Positions 5,439 to 8,666 of a stretch of DNA of 8,666 nucleotides are shown here, piece after piece (the first letter of the stretch is position 1; each line of letters starts with the position of its first letter). A model generated the notes under the pieces. It saw nothing but the letters and a program-made list of their open reading frames with translations, had not been told where the DNA came from and made no database searches. Both the position numbers and the translations under genes were made by a program. The DNA comes from Treponema sp. Lineage in GTDB: Bacteria; Spirochaetota; Spirochaetia; Treponematales; Breznakiellaceae. The stretch is taken from the NCBI GenBank assembly GCA_031275535.1, contig JAISOR010000087.1, positions 1 through 8,666 of the forward strand, in the 5' to 3' direction.

Positions 5439-6293
5439 ATGAAAAGAAGGCTATTGTTCCTTGCAGTGGTTCTGTGGCCCCTTTTTATAGGGGCAGAGGA
5501 AAATAAGCCCCTTATCGGACTGGTGCCTTTTACTATTGAGGGAATTGGCGTCGAGGAAGCGCAGATCATCGAGTCGTTGATACATTCCTATATCACCGGC
5601 TTGGGAGAGGTGATCCGATCCTTTGACGCCTCCCTCATGATGCTCCCCGCTTCAAAAGCCGATGCGGCTTATACCACAACAGCCGGTATGGCGCGGTTCC
5701 CGGATTATACCCTTTCGGGGAGTATCAATCTGGAAGGGGACCGCCATATTCTAATGCTTGAAATACGCCAAACCCGCACGGGGGAAAAGGTCAATTATAC
5801 GTCGGTCCACAAAACCACCAGCGAACTGGTCCTTAAGGCCAAGTCCCTGGTAGAGGCGGCTTTTTCCGCCGGAAGCGAACCGGTCCTTTCCCGGGAGGCG
5901 AGTCCGGAGTTACTCACCGAACGCGGTATTCTTGGTACCTGGAGGGGAGACGCGGGGCTGGAATTGGTCCGCCTGCAGCGGGGCGGCGCCGGAACCGCGA
6001 TCCTCTCTTCCGGCGTCCAGATGGCCCTGGAGTATAGCATCGAAAACAACACCCTTAGGGTAATCCAAAGCTCCCCCAATACCGAGCGGTTTTATCATCC
6101 CCTTCCCTATGGGGTGGCAAAACAGCTCGTCCCCCAGGCGGAACCCATGAAATGGGAATTTTCCCTTTACGCGGGGGGAACCGCCCTGCGGGGGATCAAG
6201 ACCGCCACCGCGGTACGGTATGAGCGGGATACTATTATAGAATTATTGCCCGCCTCCAGCCGGGAGGCGGAATGGGTTAAAGTTTCCCGTTAG
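5439..6293 (+). CDS. Secreted protein with a CsgG/TolB-N-like domain, function unknown
   Basis: 284 residues. The N terminus is a Sec signal peptide (MKRRLLFLAVVLWPLFIGA, probable cleavage after Ala19 before EEN), and there is no lipobox cysteine. Residues about 24-147 read like the amino-terminal fold of TolB, CsgG or FlgO proteins: KPLIGLVPFTIEGIGVEEAQ, a helix ending SLIHSYITG, then DYTLSGSINLEGDRHILML and EIRQTRTGEKVNY, matching the 'GS(v)...G...l...l.d..TGe' pattern. The C-terminal ~115 residues (from GILGTWRGD) look beta-rich, ending in a strand-like TIIELLPA and EWVKVSR, and may form a small barrel. A periplasmic or outer-membrane-associated location is inferred. The gene has its own promoter and an ATG without Shine-Dalgarno. 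Its last 17 nt overlap the end of the convergent divIC-like gene. Domain assignment is by pattern only. Confidence 0.8.
   Translation: MKRRLLFLAVVLWPLFIGAEENKPLIGLVPFTIEGIGVEEAQIIESLIHSYITGLGEVIRSFDASLMMLPASKADAAYTTTAGMARFPDYTLSGSINLEGDRHILMLEIRQTRTGEKVNYTSVHKTTSELVLKAKSLVEAAFSAGSEPVLSREASPELLTERGILGTWRGDAGLELVRLQRGGAGTAILSSGVQMALEYSIENNTLRVIQSSPNTERFYHPLPYGVAKQLVPQAEPMKWEFSLYAGGTALRGIKTATAVRYERDTIIELLPASSREAEWVKVSR
6250..6270 (-). terminator. GC-rich hairpin just after the divIC-like stop, possible terminator
   Basis: An 8-bp perfect stem (CCGCCTCC, 6250-6257, with GGAGGCGG, 6263-6270) and a 5-nt loop. It lies 6 nt beyond the divIC-like stop (6277) on the minus strand, inside the final codons of the opposite gene. 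The following minus-strand bases are AT-rich but have no clear T run, so termination is only suggested. Confidence 0.35.
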
Positions 6294-6729
6294 CGGAACG
6301 CCGGGACTTGAGGAAATCGGAGATCCCCAGACAGACGGATACCGCCAGGCCGATGGAAAGGGAAAAGATGCGGATCGCCCTATCGGGGATGGAGTCGGGC
6401 GTCCGGGGCCGGATAATCTGCCCCGCCAGGATCCGCTGTTTTTTTGCCCCCGCAAGCCCCACGATACGGATAAAACGCTCTTCCTCCGAACCGTAGCCAA
6501 GTTCCCTGGCATAGACGCTGAGGGTATCCGAATCGTACCGCAGGGCGTCCATGAGGCCCTCCAGATCCTTATTGATCCCCTGCAGGGCTTCCATATTCGC
6601 CTGCTGTTTATCCCGTTCCGTACTTAGCTGCGTATAGGCGGAAAAACCCATAGTCCCGGAGAACAGCGAAAACAGGGAATAGACCACCGCCGCCGCCCAG
6701 GGGGCTATGATGTATTTTAAAGCCCTCAT
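6277..6729 (-). CDS. Septum formation initiator, FtsB/DivIC-type, with a second membrane segment
   Basis: 150 residues from ATG 6729. The frame extends to 6855, but the extra 42 residues cover the intergenic promoter region and do not look like a conserved N terminus. Layout: short N terminus, membrane segment (about 7-28), a helical coiled-coil stretch rich in Gln/Glu/Lys (about 30-63, LSTERDKQQANMEALQGINK), then YARELGYGSEEERFIRIVG (73-91), which matches the motif after the coiled coil in FtsB/DivIC proteins. These proteins link with FtsL and FtsQ/DivIB in the division complex. Unlike typical one-span family members of ~100 residues, it has a second hydrophobic stretch (about 119-140) and a basic tail. 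No Shine-Dalgarno precedes the ATG; TATAAT directly abuts it. The 3' end overlaps the convergent gene by 17 nt. Confidence 0.8.
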   Translation of the reverse strand: MRALKYIIAPWAAAVVYSLFSLFSGTMGFSAYTQLSTERDKQQANMEALQGINKDLEGLMDALRYDSDTLSVYARELGYGSEEERFIRIVGLAGAKKQRILAGQIIRPRTPDSIPDRAIRIFSLSIGLAVSVCLGISDFLKSRRSANGKL

Positions 6730-6848
6730 ATTATATAGATTTACGGATGGTTTCCGACTATTCTTGAGAAATCTCCATTGACAACAGGAAAAACCCTGGG
6801 CTAACATCAAGATAGTTGGATAGAAAATGGGGTTTTTCTTTAAAAACC

Positions 6849-6877
6849 TACACATAACGAATATTATTGCCGATAAT
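6849..6877 (+). promoter_or_regulatory. Probable promoter of the acidic protein gene
   Basis: TACACA (6849-6854) and GATAAT (6872-6877) with a 17-nt spacer, matching four and five of six consensus bases. A start near 6884 would leave a leader of about 28 nt containing the Shine-Dalgarno GGAG (6902-6905), 6 nt before ATG 6912. A second candidate upstream has consensus TTGACA (6778-6783) with TAACAT (6802-6807) 18 nt later. The rest of the 6730-6911 intergenic stretch holds no gene. Confidence 0.5.
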
Positions 6878-6911
6878 GAAAATATACGTGTAAATTTAGT
6901 GGGAGTGGGTC

Positions 6912-8666
6912 ATGGCAACAGAAAAAAAACCTTCAATATATGATGATCGTGGCACAATTGGATCCTCTGATGAACTTGATGAATATGGGGTATGGGTAAA
7001 GAGCGAACCCCAGGATCTTTCTTCCATGCAGCCCAATAATCAAGAATTTATCGAACCGTCCATCCCGGACATAGAAGAACTGCCGGACTTTGATACCGGG
7101 TTTGAAACGGGCACAAACGATAGCGCCGCCGGAGATTCCCGGAATGATTCCTTTGAATTTATTGATGAAGAGTTGAGCATCCCAGATATGGCCGTTTCTG
7201 ACGACTCCCCGGATACTACGGAGGATACCGTATTTGATGAGGTATCCTTAGACGACATAATGGCCTCCGACAATACGGAACAGGCCGGCCTTTCCTTGGA
7301 TTCCCAGGATGAACAGGATGGAACCAGGGATCTTGATGGGGAAGCAGATTTTACCGAAGTATCAATAGATGATATATCGCAGCCGGAGGGGAGCCCCGGG
7401 CCCGAAGCTCCGGCGGAGGAATTTTCCGATATTTCCATGGAGGACTTTACCGCTGTTTCGGTGGACGATTTTATAGATTCAGACCCCGGAGCTTCCCCGG
7501 AGTTGGATATGGAGCCGGAACCGGAAAGGGAAGCGCCCGAACAGGAAGCCCCCCCGGCATCCGGGGGCTACGGCGAAATCCACTCCATGATTACCTCCGC
7601 CTCGGATGATGAAATTTTCATGTCCGATTTTGATGATGTGGAGGCCCTAAGCCAGGACATCCGAAGTTCCCAAAGGACGCCAAAGTCCGAAAACCCGGAT
7701 CTTTCCACCCAGCTTTTGATGAAAATCGCCGAGGAACTATCTTCAATAAAAGGGGAACTGTCCAGCCTCAAGAGTGAACTTTCGGTGATCCGCGGCGAAG
7801 AATCCGCCGAGGCGGCCCCGGCGGAACAAGGCGGCGGGCGGGGCTTCTTTGACGAAGAGGATGACGAAAAGATAGCCCTTACCGGGGATGAGCTTGATAA
7901 TATCCTTAACACCGCCGATTTTACCGAAGAAGCCGGGGCGGATGCCGGTGAAAGCCTTACCGACGATTTTAGTTCCCTGGGGGGAGACGAAGACTTTTCT
8001 TCCGAACCATTCCCGGAATTAGAGGATAGCTCTCCGGATCTATCCGGGGGCCTGCCGGAAGAACCGCCGGCTATACTTTCGGATCAACCGGATATCATAG
8101 GCAGCGAAGCCCCGGAGGAAGAGGAAAAAATAGAGCCGGATATACCCCTGGAAACGGATCAGGAGGAGAGCTTCCAGCCGGAGGATATTGCAGCCGGGGA
8201 AAGCCAGGAGCCCGCGGCATTTGAGGACAGTATCGTTCTGGACGAACCCGAATTGGATGAGCTTAAGGGGGAACATTCTATCATAGGGGATTCCTTCGAT
8301 TCCCAGGAATTTGATGTTTCCTTTGAACCAAGCCTTGAAGAAGAAACCGACGAATTGGCCTCCTCCGATGCGGTTGCTGAAGAGGATACCGGCCCCCAGG
8401 AATCAGACTTTGAAGAGATCAGTATGGATGAGCTCACCCTGGACAAGGATGTTATCTCCCTGGATTTTGCGGAAGACGATCTTTCCGAGGTCAGCGAAGA
8501 AATTGGCCCCGATGAGGAGCTGAAAGAAAAGGATGCCGAAGAATTACAGGTCCTGCGGACGGAAGGGGCAAAACCCATGACCGAGGCGCCGGAGGATACG
8601 AGTTATCTGGAAGAGGATCCCCTGGCGGCGGATCACATTGACCTGTCCGGCGCGGTTATTGACGAA
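6912..8666 (+). CDS. Large, highly acidic protein with short SxDD-type repeats (3' end outside window)
   Basis: Frame 3 is open for 585 codons from ATG 6912 to the last base, with no stop, so the C terminus lies beyond the window. GGAG at 6902-6905, 6 nt before the ATG, supports the start. There is no signal peptide or membrane segment, so it is probably cytoplasmic or at the inner face of the membrane. The protein is dominated by Asp and Glu, with many Ser and Pro, and is probably largely disordered. Recurrent short motifs: VSLDDI (111-116), VSIDDI (150-155), ISMEDF (174-179), VSVDDF (182-187) and ISMDEL (503-508). A coiled-coil-like segment with heptads of SSIKGELSSLKSELS type lies at about 264-296. 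It is followed by an ordered-looking KIALTGDELDNILNTADF (from residue 320). I do not recognise the family with certainty. The composition resembles large acidic scaffold proteins such as those with FimV-like regions, but no domain proves it. Confidence 0.85.
   Translation, partial: MATEKKPSIYDDRGTIGSSDELDEYGVWVKSEPQDLSSMQPNNQEFIEPSIPDIEELPDFDTGFETGTNDSAAGDSRNDSFEFIDEELSIPDMAVSDDSPDTTEDTVFDEVSLDDIMASDNTEQAGLSLDSQDEQDGTRDLDGEADFTEVSIDDISQPEGSPGPEAPAEEFSDISMEDFTAVSVDDFIDSDPGASPELDMEPEPEREAPEQEAPPASGGYGEIHSMITSASDDEIFMSDFDDVEALSQDIRSSQRTPKSENPDLSTQLLMKIAEELSSIKGELSSLKSELSVIRGEESAEAAPAEQGGGRGFFDEEDDEKIALTGDELDNILNTADFTEEAGADAGESLTDDFSSLGGDEDFSSEPFPELEDSSPDLSGGLPEEPPAILSDQPDIIGSEAPEEEEKIEPDIPLETDQEESFQPEDIAAGESQEPAAFEDSIVLDEPELDELKGEHSIIGDSFDSQEFDVSFEPSLEEETDELASSDAVAEEDTGPQESDFEEISMDELTLDKDVISLDFAEDDLSEVSEEIGPDEELKEKDAEELQVLRTEGAKPMTEAPEDTSYLEEDPLAADHIDLSGAVIDE

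Noticed and set aside
6788..6838. Inverted repeat GAAAAACCC / GGGTTTTTC with a 33-nt loop in the divergent intergenic region
   Set aside because: Stem of nine mostly A/T pairs with a long loop and no gene end next to it; likely chance in an AT-rich spacer.
6730..6855. N-terminal extension of the divIC-like gene
   Set aside because: The extra 42 residues come from AT-rich intergenic DNA with promoter-like boxes, and the family begins just before the first membrane span.
7040..8578. Minus-strand frames rich in Ser opposite the acidic gene
   Set aside because: The Ser runs are the complement of Asp/Glu codon runs; no ribosome binding site or family pattern.

Overview
The window is a compact, GC-rich bacterial segment with nine genes on both strands, very short gaps and several overlapping gene ends. 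It looks like a spirochaete, most likely a Treponema relative of the higher-GC termite-gut type. That is an inference from gene content: a PEGA plus sulfatase-modifying-factor-like membrane protein beside smpB, divergent signal peptidase paralogues, a two-span DivIC-like protein and a very acidic cytoplasmic protein. No rRNA, tRNA, CRISPR array, transposase or phage gene was seen.

Left block (1-3298): the 3' end of a SPOR-domain gene on + meets, tail to tail, a three-gene minus-strand operon. In transcription order this is lepB (3298 to 2312), a second S26 signal-peptidase-like gene (2279 to 1551) and hemW (1544 to 369). The gaps inside the operon are 32 and 6 nt. The SPOR gene and hemW share a TTAA that supplies a stop codon to each strand. 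The second peptidase keeps the family fold motifs and the catalytic lysine, but has Thr where the nucleophilic Ser should be.

Middle block (3329-5369): a sigma70-like promoter matching consensus in both hexamers lies so close to the ATG of the PEGA/FGE-like gene that the transcript should be leaderless or nearly so. This gene overlaps smpB by 8 nt, which suggests translational coupling. A strong near-perfect hairpin follows the smpB stop at once.

Right block (5404-8666): a secreted protein with a CsgG/TolB-N-like domain, again with a promoter that predicts a leaderless mRNA, converges on and overlaps a minus-strand FtsB/DivIC-type gene. Divergent from the latter, a conventional promoter and Shine-Dalgarno sequence drive a long, highly acidic ORF that stays open to the right edge. 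It carries short VS-[LIMV]-[DE]-D-type repeats, a coiled coil and no signal peptide.

The genes mostly concern the cell envelope (signal peptide cleavage, septal or peptidoglycan binding, division) plus ribosome rescue (SmpB) and heme handling (HemW). I see no clear new multi-gene system. The most interesting points are the Thr-for-Ser signal peptidase paralogue, the leaderless promoter layouts, the post-smpB palindrome and the acidic repeat protein.
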